NCBI RefSeq assembly: GCF_965278975.1
Contig: NZ_OZ257126.1
Span: 1,302,001 to 1,366,000 of the forward strand
Direction: 5' to 3'
Origin: Ferrovibrio sp965278975
GTDB taxonomy: Bacteria; Pseudomonadota; Alphaproteobacteria; Ferrovibrionales; Ferrovibrionaceae
Length of the DNA stretch: 64,000 nt
Both the position numbers and the translations under genes were made by a program. The notes under the pieces were generated by a model. That model saw only the letters and a program-made list of their open reading frames with translations. It made no database searches and was not told the DNA's origin. Below are positions 1 through 8,632 of the stretch, one piece after another; within the stretch, counting starts at the first letter, position 1, and every line of letters starts with the position of its first letter.

Positions 1-152
1 GCGAATATAACTGGGGCGGCGCCGGCGGCACCTATATGTGGGTGGACCCGAAGCAGAATCTGTTCGTGGTGTTCATGATGCAGTCGCCGAAGCAGCGCGT
101 GGTCTATCGCAGCCTGCTGCGCGACATGGTCTATGGCGCCATGACCAAGTGA
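1..152 (+). CDS. serine hydrolase (beta-lactamase/esterase family), C-terminal fragment
   Basis: Only the last 49 codons are inside the window; the gene begins upstream and the reading frame starts at base 3. The visible end reads WGGAGGTYMWVDP followed by a hydrophobic strand (NLFVVFMMQ). This is the typical last beta-strand region of class C beta-lactamase-like serine hydrolases, where a glycine-rich HTG/GG box precedes the WVDPK turn. The catalytic SxxK and YxN motifs must lie upstream and cannot be checked. Substrate is unknown. It is followed by about 130 bp without a gene, before the ABC transporter operon. Confidence 0.6.
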   Translation, partial: EYNWGGAGGTYMWVDPKQNLFVVFMMQSPKQRVVYRSLLRDMVYGAMTK

Positions 153-280
153 TCGATGCATCAAGCAATCACGGAGTAACGCGTATCGAGGAGTGACCGG
201 CATTTCCTGCGCAACAGCAGGGGATCGGCGAACCGCCCGCTGACGGCGCGGCGCCGCGACATAAAAAGATGGAGGAAACG

Positions 281-1531
281 ATGGCTGTGGTAGGTAAAGT
301 ACTTGCGCCGGCGTTACTCGGCGCAGTCGCGCTGACTTTGGCGGCATTGCCAGCACAGGCGCAGGTGAAGATCGCCTATATCGATCCGCTCTCCGGCGCC
401 ATGGCACCGATCGGCGAAGGCGGCGTGAAGCATTTCAACTTCATGATCGACCGCATCAACGCCAAGGGCGGCGTGAACGGCCAGAAGCTGGAACTGGTCA
501 CCTACGACAACAAGCTCTCCCCGCAGGAAAGCATCGTCGCGGCGCAGAAGGCCATCGATGCCGGCATCCGCATCATCACCCAGGGCAATGGCTCGGGCGT
601 GGCCGCCGCGCTGATCGACTTCGTCAACAAGCATAACGAGCGCAATCCCGGCAAGGAGGTGGTCTACCTCAACTATGCCGCCGTGGATCCGGCCTTCACC
701 AACGACAAATGCAGCTACTGGCATTTCCGCTGGGATGCCCATGCCGATGTGAAGATGGCGGCGCTGACCAGCTACATGAAGGACAACCAGAAGATCAAGA
801 AGGTCTACCTGATCAACCAGGATTACTCTTTCGGCCAGGCGGTGCGCAAATCCGCCACCGACATGCTGAAGGTGAAGCGCCCCGATGTCCAGATCGTCGG
901 CGATGAACTGCATCCGCTGGCCAAGGTGACCGACTTCTCGCCCTATGTGGCCAAGATCAAGGCCAGCGGCGCCGACAGCGTGATCACCGGCAACTGGGGT
1001 TCGGATATCGCGCTGCTGCTGAAAGCCGCCGCCGATGCCGGCCTGCAGGTTGACTGGTACACCTATTATGCCGGTGGTGCCGGCGGCCCGACCGCGATCA
1101 AGCAGACCGGCCTGAAGGACCGCGTCTATGCCATCGTCGAAGGCGGCCCGAACCATATGGAAGGCGGCAACCAGGCTTTCGAGGAAGAGTTCCGCAAGAA
1201 GGCCAATATGGGCGTGTGGTATCCGCGCGTGCGCAATCAGATGGAAATGCTGGCGCGCGCCATGAACGAGGCCAAGTCCAACGACCCGAAGGTGTTCGCC
1301 GAGAAGCTGCGCGGCATGAAGTACACCAACATCTACGGCTCGGCCACCTACATGCGCGCGGAAGACCATCAGTTCTTCCAGGACATGTTCATCGAGGTGT
1401 TCACGCCCGTAGCCGAAGCCAAGCTGAAATATGATGAGGAAGGCACCGGCTGGGGCTGGAAGACAGCCGCGACGGTGAAGATGGCCGATACCGACGTGCC
1501 GACCACCTGCAAGATGGCAAAGCCGAGCTGA
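281..1531 (+). CDS. branched-chain amino acid type ABC transporter, substrate-binding protein (LivK-like)
   Basis: Periplasmic ligand-binding protein (Peripla_BP_6 fold) of a Liv-type importer, 416 aa. A clear Sec signal peptide ends at AQA before Q-VKIAYIDPLSG, which is the usual first strand of the mature family. I chose ATG 281 rather than the in-frame ATG at 269: the sequence GGAGG lies 8 nt before 281 and overlaps the upstream ATG codon. It is the first gene of a complete livKHMGF-like operon and is separated from the permease gene by a strong hairpin. The ligand could be an amino acid, amide, urea or an aromatic acid; sequence alone does not tell. Confidence 0.88.
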   Translation: MAVVGKVLAPALLGAVALTLAALPAQAQVKIAYIDPLSGAMAPIGEGGVKHFNFMIDRINAKGGVNGQKLELVTYDNKLSPQESIVAAQKAIDAGIRIITQGNGSGVAAALIDFVNKHNERNPGKEVVYLNYAAVDPAFTNDKCSYWHFRWDAHADVKMAALTSYMKDNQKIKKVYLINQDYSFGQAVRKSATDMLKVKRPDVQIVGDELHPLAKVTDFSPYVAKIKASGADSVITGNWGSDIALLLKAAADAGLQVDWYTYYAGGAGGPTAIKQTGLKDRVYAIVEGGPNHMEGGNQAFEEEFRKKANMGVWYPRVRNQMEMLARAMNEAKSNDPKVFAEKLRGMKYTNIYGSATYMRAEDHQFFQDMFIEVFTPVAEAKLKYDEEGTGWGWKTAATVKMADTDVPTTCKMAKPS

Positions 1532-1541
1532 AGCCGCGTAG

Positions 1542-1572
1542 AATGGCGGCGGCATGATCAGCCGCCGCCATT
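1542..1572 (+). terminator. intercistronic hairpin between binding-protein and permease genes
   Basis: A perfect 12-bp stem (AATGGCGGCGGC paired with GCCGCCGCCATT) with a 7-nt loop ATGATCA sits 10 bp after the stop codon. There is no T-run, so it is more likely an attenuator or 3'-end stabiliser than a full terminator. Such hairpins after binding-protein genes commonly allow higher expression of the soluble component than of the membrane components. Confidence 0.6.
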
Positions 1573-1609
1573 TCCGCCGCTGCTGTTATTCGTTCCGGGG
1601 GGATCGGCC

Positions 1610-2560
1610 TTGCTTGAACTGGTGGTGTTTTCGACGCTGAACGGCGTGCTCTACGGCATGCTGCTGTTTCTCCTGGCCTCCGGCCTCACCTTGATCTTCT
1701 CCATGATGGGCGTGCTGAACTTCGCCCATGCCAGCTTCTACATGCTGGGCGCCTATTTCGGCTTCCAGCTCAGCCAATGGCTGAATTTCTGGGTCGCGCT
1801 GATCGCCGCCCCCGTGCTGGTCGGCCTGATCGGCGCCGGCGTCGAACGCTGGGGCTTGCGGCTGGTGCACAAGCACGGCCATGTCGCCGAATTGCTGTTC
1901 ACCTTCGGCCTCGCCTTCGTGATCGAGGAAATGGTGCAGATGATCTGGGGCAAGCTGCCGGTGGATTACCGCGTGCCGCCGCTGCTGGATTTCTCGGCCT
2001 TCACATTATTCGGCACGACGTATCCCGCTTTCCGCATGTTCATGCTGCTGATCTCGGTGGCGATCTTCCTGGTGCTGCTGTTCATCCTCACCCGTTCGCG
2101 CATCGGCCTGATCATCCAGGCGGCCTTGAGCCACCCCAACATGGTGGCCATGCTGGGCCATAACGTGCCGCGCGTGTTCATGCTGGTGTTCGGCGTCGGC
2201 TCAGGGCTGGCCGCCATCGCCGGCGTGATCGCCGGTCCGGCCCTGGTGACGCAGCCAAGCATGGCGCATGTGCTGGGGCCGATCCTGTTCGTGGTGGTGG
2301 TGTTCGGCGGGCTGGGCTCGCTGCCCGGCGCCTTCATCGCCTCGCTGCTGATCGGCCTGATCCAGACCTTTGCCATTGCCGTGAACTACTCGCTCGGCGA
2401 CGCGCTCAGCCTGTTCGGCATGGCGCGGCCGATGCAGGGCGCGCTGGCCGATCTGTGGCAGGTGACGGTGGCGCAGATCGGCCCGGTGGTGCCGTATCTG
2501 ATGCTGGTATTGATACTGGTCTTCCGGCCCACCGGGCTGATGGGCACGCGGGAAACCTGA
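1610..2560 (+). CDS. branched-chain amino acid ABC transporter permease (LivH-like)
   Basis: Inner-membrane permease of 316 aa with about eight hydrophobic segments; the N-terminal LNGVLYGMLLFLLASGLTLIF and MMGVLNFAHASFYMLGAY segments are signature LivH regions. The start is TTG 1610, preceded by a G-rich ribosome-binding stretch (1596-1602); no ATG gives the conserved N-terminus. It forms the heterodimeric channel with the next gene (LivM), which begins 1 bp after its stop. Confidence 0.9.
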   Translation: MLELVVFSTLNGVLYGMLLFLLASGLTLIFSMMGVLNFAHASFYMLGAYFGFQLSQWLNFWVALIAAPVLVGLIGAGVERWGLRLVHKHGHVAELLFTFGLAFVIEEMVQMIWGKLPVDYRVPPLLDFSAFTLFGTTYPAFRMFMLLISVAIFLVLLFILTRSRIGLIIQAALSHPNMVAMLGHNVPRVFMLVFGVGSGLAAIAGVIAGPALVTQPSMAHVLGPILFVVVVFGGLGSLPGAFIASLLIGLIQTFAIAVNYSLGDALSLFGMARPMQGALADLWQVTVAQIGPVVPYLMLVLILVFRPTGLMGTRET

Positions 2561-2561
2561 G

Positions 2562-3851
2562 ATGAGCAACACAACGATGCAGGAACCCTCGCTGCTGCGC
2601 CGCTACTGGATCTGGGCCGCAATCATCCTGGTGATGCTGGCGCTGCCGAAAATCTTCACCTCCGGCGCCGCGCTCACCACCATGTGCCTGATGGGTATCA
2701 TGGTGATCTTCTCGCTGAGCTATAACATGCTGCTGGGCCAGACCGGCATGCTGAGCTTCGGCCACGCGGTGTATTACGGCCTGGGCGGCTTCCTCGCCGT
2801 GCATGCCATGAATGTGGTGACGGCAGGCAAGCTGCCGATACCGCTGCCTCTGGTGCCGCTGGCCGGCGGCGCCATGGGGCTTTTGTTCGGCATCATCTTC
2901 GGCAGCGTCTCGACGCGCCGCGCCGGCACGGCCTTTGCCATGATCTCGCTGGGCCTGGGCGAACTGATCTTCTCGCTGTCGCTGATCCTGCGCGGCTTCT
3001 TCGGCGGCGAGGAAGGCGTGACCGCCAACCGCACCAAGCTGCTGCGGCTGTTCGATATCAGCTTCGGGCCGCAGATCCAGGTCTACTATCTGATTGCCTT
3101 CTGGTGCTTCATCTGCATCGCGGCGATGTATGCCTATACCCGCACGCCTTTGGGCCGCATGTGCAACGCGGTGCGCGAGAACCCGGAACGCGCCGAATTC
3201 GTCGGCTATTCGACGCAGATGATCCGCTTCATCACCTTCTGCGCCTCGGGCTTCTTCGCCGGCATCGCCGGTGGCCTGGCGGCGATCAATTTCGAACTGA
3301 TGAACGCCATCAATGTTTCCGGCGGGCAATCCGGCGTGGTGCTGCTGATGGCCTATATCGGCGGCATCGGGCTGTTCTATGGCCCGATCCTCGGCGCCAT
3401 CCTGGTCACGCTGCTGCAGGTGATGCTGTCCGATATCACCGGCGCCTGGCTGCTGTATTTCGGCCTGCTGTTCATCGTCATGGTGATGTTCGCGCCCTAT
3501 GGCATCGCCGGCCTGCTGGCGATGCATCTGCCGCTGCTGCAGAACCGCACATTGCTGCGCATCCTGCCGGCCTATGGCCTGATGGCGGTGCCTGCCGCGC
3601 TCGGCTTCCTCGGCCTGGTGGTGCTGATCGAGACGGCGCATCACCAGCTGGTGAAAACCGCCACCGATGGCCCGGCGATGAAGCTGTTCGGCATCGCCTA
3701 TCAGTCCAACGTGGCGGCACCCTGGATCCTGGCCCTGGTGCTGCTTGGCGCCGGACTTTATCTCGGCAAGCGTTTTGCGCCGGTGCTGCTGCGGGCCTGG
3801 AATGACGCGACTCATCCCGTGCAGGCCCATCCCGCGCAGGGGAGGGCCTGA
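2562..3851 (+). CDS. branched-chain amino acid ABC transporter permease (LivM-like)
   Basis: Second permease subunit, 429 aa, polytopic. Conserved LivM regions are visible: LGQTGMLSFGHAVYYGLGGF near residue 55, and the cytoplasmic coupling region RTPLGRMCNAVRENPERAEFVGY near residue 195. It is longer than minimal LivM (about 320-350 aa) because of a C-terminal extension of roughly 110 residues with two further hydrophobic segments, a form also seen in other proteobacteria. Its start overlaps the end of livH to within 1 bp and livG follows after 3 bp, so all are one transcription unit. Confidence 0.88.
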   Translation: MSNTTMQEPSLLRRYWIWAAIILVMLALPKIFTSGAALTTMCLMGIMVIFSLSYNMLLGQTGMLSFGHAVYYGLGGFLAVHAMNVVTAGKLPIPLPLVPLAGGAMGLLFGIIFGSVSTRRAGTAFAMISLGLGELIFSLSLILRGFFGGEEGVTANRTKLLRLFDISFGPQIQVYYLIAFWCFICIAAMYAYTRTPLGRMCNAVRENPERAEFVGYSTQMIRFITFCASGFFAGIAGGLAAINFELMNAINVSGGQSGVVLLMAYIGGIGLFYGPILGAILVTLLQVMLSDITGAWLLYFGLLFIVMVMFAPYGIAGLLAMHLPLLQNRTLLRILPAYGLMAVPAALGFLGLVVLIETAHHQLVKTATDGPAMKLFGIAYQSNVAAPWILALVLLGAGLYLGKRFAPVLLRAWNDATHPVQAHPAQGRA

Positions 3852-3854
3852 GCC

Positions 3855-4616
3855 ATGACCGCCATCGCGCTTTCCTTGCAGGACCTGCACAAAAGCTTCG
3901 GCGCCACGCCGATCATCCGGGGCGTGTCGCTGGATATCAAGGCCGGCGAACGCCATGCCATCATCGGCCCGAACGGCGCCGGCAAATCGACGCTGTTTCA
4001 TCTCATCTCCGGCCGCTTGTCGCTCACCGCCGGCCGCATCGCGCTGAAAGGCGAGGACATCACCGGGCAGAAGCCGTTCGAGATCAACCGGCGGGGCCTG
4101 AGCCGCAGTTTTCAAGTCACGAATATCTTTCCACGACTGACCGTGTTCGAGAATGTGCGCTGCGGCGTGCTGTGGTCGCTGGGCTACAAATATTCCTTCT
4201 GGCACAACGTGCGCAAATTGAAGGATGCCAACGACCTGGCACAATCGGTGCTGGAACGCATCGGCCTGGGCGCACGGCGCGACATTCCGGCCGGCGTGCT
4301 GACCTATGCCGAGCAGCGCGCGCTGGAAATCGGCATTACCATCGCCGGCGGCGCCGATGTGATCATGCTGGATGAACCCACCGCCGGCATGAGCCGCTCG
4401 GAAACCGATCATGCCGTGGCCCTGATCCGGAAGATTTCCGAAGGCCGCACCCTGATCATGGTGGAGCATGACATGGGCGTGGTGTTCGATCTCGCCGACC
4501 GTATCTCCGTGCTGGTCTATGGCCAGATCATCGCCAGCGATGCGCCAGCCCTGATCCGCAGCAACAAAGCCGTGCGCGAGGCCTATCTCGGTCAAGCCAT
4601 GGAAGCGGAGCATTGA
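3855..4616 (+). CDS. ABC transporter ATP-binding protein (LivG-like)
   Basis: Cytoplasmic ATPase of 253 aa. Walker A is GPNGAGKST with Lys44, the signature region is LTYAEQRALEIG (the degenerate LSYGQQR-type signature normal for LivG), Walker B is DVIMLDEPTAGMS, and the switch His follows in MVEHDM. It pairs with the LivF-like subunit, whose ATG starts 1 bp after this stop. All catalytic motifs are intact, in contrast with the neighbour, whose Walker A lysine is substituted. Confidence 0.92.
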   Translation: MTAIALSLQDLHKSFGATPIIRGVSLDIKAGERHAIIGPNGAGKSTLFHLISGRLSLTAGRIALKGEDITGQKPFEINRRGLSRSFQVTNIFPRLTVFENVRCGVLWSLGYKYSFWHNVRKLKDANDLAQSVLERIGLGARRDIPAGVLTYAEQRALEIGITIAGGADVIMLDEPTAGMSRSETDHAVALIRKISEGRTLIMVEHDMGVVFDLADRISVLVYGQIIASDAPALIRSNKAVREAYLGQAMEAEH

Positions 4617-4617
4617 G

Positions 4618-5325
4618 ATGACGCAGAACCTGCTCGAAGTCCGCGACCTCAACGCCTATTACGGCAAGAGCCATATCCTGCATGGCGTCAGCTTCGATGT
4701 GCGCGAGGGCGAGATCGTCTCGCTGCTGGGCCGCAACGGCGTCGGCCGCTCCACCACGATCAAGGCGATCATGGGCGATGTGCCGCCGCAGGGCTCGATC
4801 CGCTTCAAGGGCCAGGAGATCGTGGGCCGCAAGCCGCATGAAATCGCCCATCTGGGCCTGGGCTATGTGCCGGAGAATCGAGACATCTTCCCGGCCCTGA
4901 CGGTGCGCGAGAATCTGTATCTCGGCCAGAAGCATGCCAGCAAATGCGGCCGCTGGAGCATCCAGGACATGTACGACATCTTCCCGCGCCTGGCTGAACG
5001 CGCCGAGGCGCCGGGCGGCGTGCTGTCCGGCGGCGAGCAGCAGATGCTCACCATGTGCCGCACGCTGATGGGCGACCCCGACCTGATCATGGTGGATGAG
5101 CCGACCGAGGGCCTGTCGCCGATGATGGTGGAGCATGTCGGCAAGCTGCTGGTGCGCATCGCCGAGCGCGGCGTTGCCATCCTGCTGGTGGAGCAGAAGC
5201 TGACCATCGCGCTGAAAATCTCGCAGCGGCTCTATGTCATGGGCCATGGCCAGATGGTGTTCGAGGGCAGCCCGGCGCAATTGCAGGCCGATGCCGCCAT
5301 CCGCAAGGAATGGCTGGAAGTGTAG
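4618..5325 (+). CDS. ABC transporter ATP-binding protein (LivF-like) with Arg in Walker A
   Basis: Second ATPase subunit, 235 aa, last gene of the importer operon. The signature LSGGEQQML, Walker B DLIMVDEPTEGLSP and the switch region are canonical LivF. The Walker A motif reads GRNGVGRST: the invariant phosphate-binding lysine is arginine at residue 44 (codon CGC, 4747-4749). The rest of the protein is undamaged, so this looks like a genuine family variant rather than decay. The partner LivG keeps Lys44, so at least one nucleotide site is standard. Confidence 0.9.
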   Translation: MTQNLLEVRDLNAYYGKSHILHGVSFDVREGEIVSLLGRNGVGRSTTIKAIMGDVPPQGSIRFKGQEIVGRKPHEIAHLGLGYVPENRDIFPALTVRENLYLGQKHASKCGRWSIQDMYDIFPRLAERAEAPGGVLSGGEQQMLTMCRTLMGDPDLIMVDEPTEGLSPMMVEHVGKLLVRIAERGVAILLVEQKLTIALKISQRLYVMGHGQMVFEGSPAQLQADAAIRKEWLEV

Positions 5326-5402
5326 CGCGGCCTCTAACACCACTTGTAAAAGTCTCGCGTGATGCCAATCTGTGGGGGTAGTTCCACCGCAAGGATCTTC
5401 CC

Positions 5403-6494
5403 ATGGAAATCTCCGCCGGCTTGATCATCGCCATCCTGTTCCTGGTCCTGGTGGCCGTAACACTCTTTGCCGGCGTCAAGACCGTGCCGCAGGGCCAGCA
5501 ATGGACCGTGGAGCGGCTGGGCAAGTATATCCGCACGCTCAGCCCCGGCCTGTCGGTGATCATTCCCTATGTCGACCGCATCGGACAGAAGCTGTCGCTG
5601 ATGGAAACCGTGCTGGACATCCCGAGCCAGGAGGTGATCACGCGCGACAACGCCACCGTCACCGCCGATGGCGTGGTGTTCTTCCAGGTGCTGGACCCGG
5701 TGAAGGCGGCCTATGAAGTGCAGGACCTGCTGTTCGCGCTGTCCAGCCTGGCGATGACCAATGTGCGGTCGGTGATCGGCGCCATGGATCTGGATGAAGT
5801 GCTCTCGCAGCGCGACCAGATCAACCGCCGCCTGCTGTCGGTGGTGGATCAGGCGACCCTGGCCTGGGGCATCAAGGCGACGCGTATCGAGCTGCGCAAC
5901 ATCCAGCCGCCGCAGAACCTGCTCGACTCGATGGCCAAGCAGATGACCGCCGAACGCGAGAAGCGCGCCGAAATCCTCGCCGCCGAAGGCGCTAAGCAGG
6001 CCTCCATCCTGCGTGCCGAGGGCGCCAAGCAGGCAGCGGTGCTGGAAGCCGAGGGCCGCATGGAAGCCGCCAAGCGCGATGCCGAGGCGCGCGAGCGACT
6101 GGCGGAAGCGGAAGCCAAGGCGACGCAGATGGTGAGCCAGTCGATTGCCGACGGCAATGTGGCGGCGATCAACTATTTCGTGGCGCAGAAATATGTCGAG
6201 GCGTTCGGCAAGTTCGCCGAGAGTCCGAACCAGAAGCTGGTGTTCATGCCGATGGAAGCCAGCGGCGTGATCGCCTCGCTGGGCGGCATCGCCGATCTGG
6301 CGCGCCAGGCCCTGGGGCCGGACACGTCAGGGAATGAATCCTCCGGCCGCCAGGCCAAGCCGCGCAACATGCCTGCCCGTGCCACGGCGGCGAAGCCGGC
6401 GCAGATCTCTGCCCCAGCCTCTGCCCCAGCCTCTGCTCCAGCCTCTGCTCGGGGGCCCACCCGCCCCTGGGGTGCGCCGCTGGATGACGTGTAA
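5403..6494 (+). CDS. SPFH/Band 7 membrane protein (stomatin/QmcA-like)
   Basis: 363-aa protein with one N-terminal membrane anchor (residues about 5-25), then a Band 7 domain (VKTVPQGQQWTVERLGKY ... LRNIQPPQNLLDSM) and a long alanine/glutamate-rich coiled coil (about 190-250). Such proteins oligomerise in membrane microdomains and stabilise or scaffold other membrane proteins. The C-terminal 50 residues are a low-complexity Ala/Pro/Ser tail. The NfeD gene follows 15 bp later, which is the usual partner. The start ATG 5403 gives the standard short cytoplasmic/periplasmic N-terminus. Confidence 0.9.
   Translation: MEISAGLIIAILFLVLVAVTLFAGVKTVPQGQQWTVERLGKYIRTLSPGLSVIIPYVDRIGQKLSLMETVLDIPSQEVITRDNATVTADGVVFFQVLDPVKAAYEVQDLLFALSSLAMTNVRSVIGAMDLDEVLSQRDQINRRLLSVVDQATLAWGIKATRIELRNIQPPQNLLDSMAKQMTAEREKRAEILAAEGAKQASILRAEGAKQAAVLEAEGRMEAAKRDAEARERLAEAEAKATQMVSQSIADGNVAAINYFVAQKYVEAFGKFAESPNQKLVFMPMEASGVIASLGGIADLARQALGPDTSGNESSGRQAKPRNMPARATAAKPAQISAPASAPASAPASARGPTRPWGAPLDDV
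6408..6450 (+). repeat. 12-bp coding tandem repeat (SAPA units)
   Basis: About 3.5 copies of a 12-bp unit (TCTGCCCCAGCC, later copies TCTGCTCCAGCC) encode SAPASAPASAPAS in the C-terminal tail of the SPFH protein. The unit is a multiple of three, so copy-number change would only lengthen or shorten the tail. Confidence 0.85.
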
Positions 6495-6509
6495 CGCGGC
6501 GGATCAGCC

Positions 6510-6959
6510 ATGACCCTGCCCTTCCATCTCGAACCCTGGCATTGGCTGGCGCTTGGCGCTGTGCTGGCCGGCCTTGAGATCGTGGCCCCCGGCGCGGTGC
6601 TGATCTGGTTCGGCGCCGCTGCCTTCTCGCTCGGCCTGCTGCTCTGGCTGCTGCCCGATATGAGCCCGGGGCTGCAGCTTGGCGTCTTTGCCTTGCTGGC
6701 GCTGGCTTGGCTCGGTGTTGGCCTGTGGCTGCGCCGCCGCGCCGGACCGGAGCCTGCGCCAAGCGTGAATCAGGGCGCGGCGCGGCTGATCGGCCAGCGC
6801 GGCGTGCTGGAAACCGCCCTGGAGAATGGCCGGGGTGAAATGCGGCTCGGCGACACCGTGTGGCCGGTCAGTGGCCCCGATCTGCCGGCCGGCAGCGTGG
6901 TGATCGTGACCGGAGCCGATGGTGCGCTGCTGAGTGTAAGCCCGGCGCCCGCCGCATAA
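6510..6959 (+). CDS. NfeD family membrane protein
   Basis: 149 aa: three closely spaced hydrophobic segments (about residues 12-75) followed by a soluble OB-fold NfeD domain (AARLIGQRGVLETALENGRGEMRLGD ... LPAGSVVIVTGADGALLSV). This short, protease-less NfeD form is the standard operon partner of SPFH proteins and is thought to modulate their membrane-domain function. It starts 15 bp after the SPFH stop. Confidence 0.88.
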   Translation: MTLPFHLEPWHWLALGAVLAGLEIVAPGAVLIWFGAAAFSLGLLLWLLPDMSPGLQLGVFALLALAWLGVGLWLRRRAGPEPAPSVNQGAARLIGQRGVLETALENGRGEMRLGDTVWPVSGPDLPAGSVVIVTGADGALLSVSPAPAA

Positions 6960-7025
6960 CCTCCCCGCTTGCGCTTCGCGTACAGGTAGGCAATTCTGGG
7001 TCAGAAACCACGACCTCTGGTCAAG

Positions 7026-8180
7026 ATGCGTCCGCTTATCCTGCTGCTGCCCCTGCTGCTTGCCGCCTGCGCCGGCGGCCAGAGCGATACTGATCGCCGC
7101 TATTACGATATCGCCTTCGCCGACCTGCGCGCGGGACGCTATCCGGCCGCCGCCGCACGTTTCGAGGAGCTGGCATTGGCCCGGCCCAACAGCGATCTCG
7201 GCATCGCCGCCAGCATGAACCGCTGCATGGCGCTGAGCCAGCTGCGGCCAGTGGAGCGCGGCATCGCCGCCTGTGCCGATGCAATGGCGCATGGCAAAAA
7301 CGCACCTCAGACTGAATATGCCCGCGCCCTCCAGGCCGCCGCGCAATGGCAGCTCACCTATCTCTACCTGCATGCCGGCCGGGCGAATGAAGCGCTGGTC
7401 ATGGCCTATGCCAGCCGCGACGACTTCGGCAGTGACGGCAATGCCAGCCTGCGCGCACTTTCAGCCAATGCGCAGCTGCTCGGTGCCTCGATCCTGTTGC
7501 AGCGCGACGACATCGCCGGTGCCATGGCCTGGTTGGACCGCATTGAAGCACATGACTGGGTTGCCTATGGCAACCTGTATGTCCGCGATGCCCATGACAA
7601 GCTGCTGGTCGGCCTGCCGCAGCTGCGCTTGCTGGCGCTGCGCCAGAAGGCTGATCTGCGGGGCGGCGTGGCAGCGGTGGAAGGCTACCGTGCGCGACTG
7701 CTGCGCGAGGGCGGCATCCTGCACCGCGATGTCGCCACCATGCTGCTGCTGCCGATGATGTCGGCGAAACTGTACCTGCGCGATGGCGCCGGGGCGCGCG
7801 CGGCAAGCGAGCTGTTCATGGCTGAGCTGGAGAAGAACCATATCGATGGCGCCACGGTGCGATCCTTTGCACCGGCCAGCCTGCGTATCGCCGGCGACTG
7901 GCTGCCGCATATCGTCTATGACTTCATGCCCGCCGCGACGCGCAACAAGCTGGAAGCCAATCAGATTGGCCGCGCTTATTTCGAGGGCGCCCTTTCCGCA
8001 TTGCAGGATGGCCGGGTGCAGATCGGCGCCGAACGCTTCGACCGCCTCGCCGAAGCCCTGCATGGCGAGGGAGGCCGGGAATACACCGCCCTGGCCGAGC
8101 GGCTGCAGCGCATCAAGCAGGCATTTCTGCCGCACGAAGCTCCGCAGCCCACCGCCTTCATGCTGCCGAACGGCAGCTAG
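7026..8180 (+). CDS. predicted lipoprotein with helical repeat content, function unknown
   Basis: 384-aa protein beginning MRPLILLLPLLLAACAGG, a type II signal peptide with lipobox LAAC, so Cys15 should be lipidated. The body is alpha-helical with TPR-like spacing (AFADLRAGRYPAAAARFEELALARPNSD; LTYLYLHAGRANEALVMAYASRD) and no catalytic motif. I do not recognise the family. It stands alone between NfeD (66 bp upstream) and the convergent gdx gene (5 bp away at the 3' ends). Confidence 0.7.
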   Translation: MRPLILLLPLLLAACAGGQSDTDRRYYDIAFADLRAGRYPAAAARFEELALARPNSDLGIAASMNRCMALSQLRPVERGIAACADAMAHGKNAPQTEYARALQAAAQWQLTYLYLHAGRANEALVMAYASRDDFGSDGNASLRALSANAQLLGASILLQRDDIAGAMAWLDRIEAHDWVAYGNLYVRDAHDKLLVGLPQLRLLALRQKADLRGGVAAVEGYRARLLREGGILHRDVATMLLLPMMSAKLYLRDGAGARAASELFMAELEKNHIDGATVRSFAPASLRIAGDWLPHIVYDFMPAATRNKLEANQIGRAYFEGALSALQDGRVQIGAERFDRLAEALHGEGGREYTALAERLQRIKQAFLPHEAPQPTAFMLPNGS

Positions 8181-8185
8181 ATCAT

Positions 8186-8506
8186 TTAAGCCGGACTGAG
8201 CAGCTTGAGCCCGGCGATACCGGCAACGATCAGGCCGATGCAGCCGAGCCGCATCACGTCGGCGTCCTCACCAAACAGCCAGATGCCGAGAATCGCCGTG
8301 CCGACCGTGCCCACGCCGGTCCATACCGCATAGGCGGTGCCAAGTGGCAGTGTCTTCAGCGCCAAGCCGAGCAGGGCCAGGCTGACAATCATGGCGCTGA
8401 CGGTAAGCAGGCTGGGGATCAGGCGCGAGAAGCCTTCGGTATATTTCAAGCCGACCGCCCAGCCGATCTCGGCCAGGCCAGCCAGCAGCAGAATCAACCA
8501 TGCCAT
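8186..8506 (-). CDS. gdx: guanidinium exporter Gdx (SugE subclass of small multidrug resistance proteins)
   Basis: 106-aa four-helix SMR protein. Helix 1 carries the essential Glu in AGLAEIGWAVGLKYT, and the Gdx-type hallmarks WAVGLKYTEGFSR and GTAYAVWTGVGTVG closely follow E. coli SugE/Gdx rather than EmrE. Gdx proteins exchange guanidinium for protons as a dual-topology homodimer. The assignment is reinforced by the guanidine-II riboswitch immediately upstream. The ribosome-binding site CCGGAG lies 8 nt before the ATG. Confidence 0.95.
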   Translation of the reverse strand: MAWLILLLAGLAEIGWAVGLKYTEGFSRLIPSLLTVSAMIVSLALLGLALKTLPLGTAYAVWTGVGTVGTAILGIWLFGEDADVMRLGCIGLIVAGIAGLKLLSPA

Positions 8507-8550
8507 GGGATATGCTCCGGAACAGCGGATGACAACACAACCGCGTATGA

Positions 8551-8600
8551 CAGGGCCGTCCCCATCGCTTTCTGGTGAAGCGGCCGGGCCGTCCCGGTGC
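8551..8600 (-). promoter_or_regulatory. guanidine-II (mini-ykkC) riboswitch
   Basis: On the minus strand two small hairpins share the core GGGACGGCCC (8586-8595 and 8553-8562), each a GC stem closed by an ACGG tetraloop. They are separated by a 23-nt linker and end about 46 nt before the gdx start codon. Paired stem-loops with ACGR loops are the defining feature of guanidine-II riboswitches, in which the loops kiss and bind guanidinium and expose the ribosome-binding site. Position, strand and the downstream Gdx gene all agree. Confidence 0.92.
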
Positions 8601-8632
8601 TGCTGTTTATGTAGGGCTGGAAAGCGGTTGCT

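Noticed and set aside
2406..4652. Very long antisense open frame (about 748 codons) opposite livM and livG
   Set aside because: It is His/Gln/Arg-rich, matches no family, and is a by-product of high GC codon use in the real genes on the plus strand.
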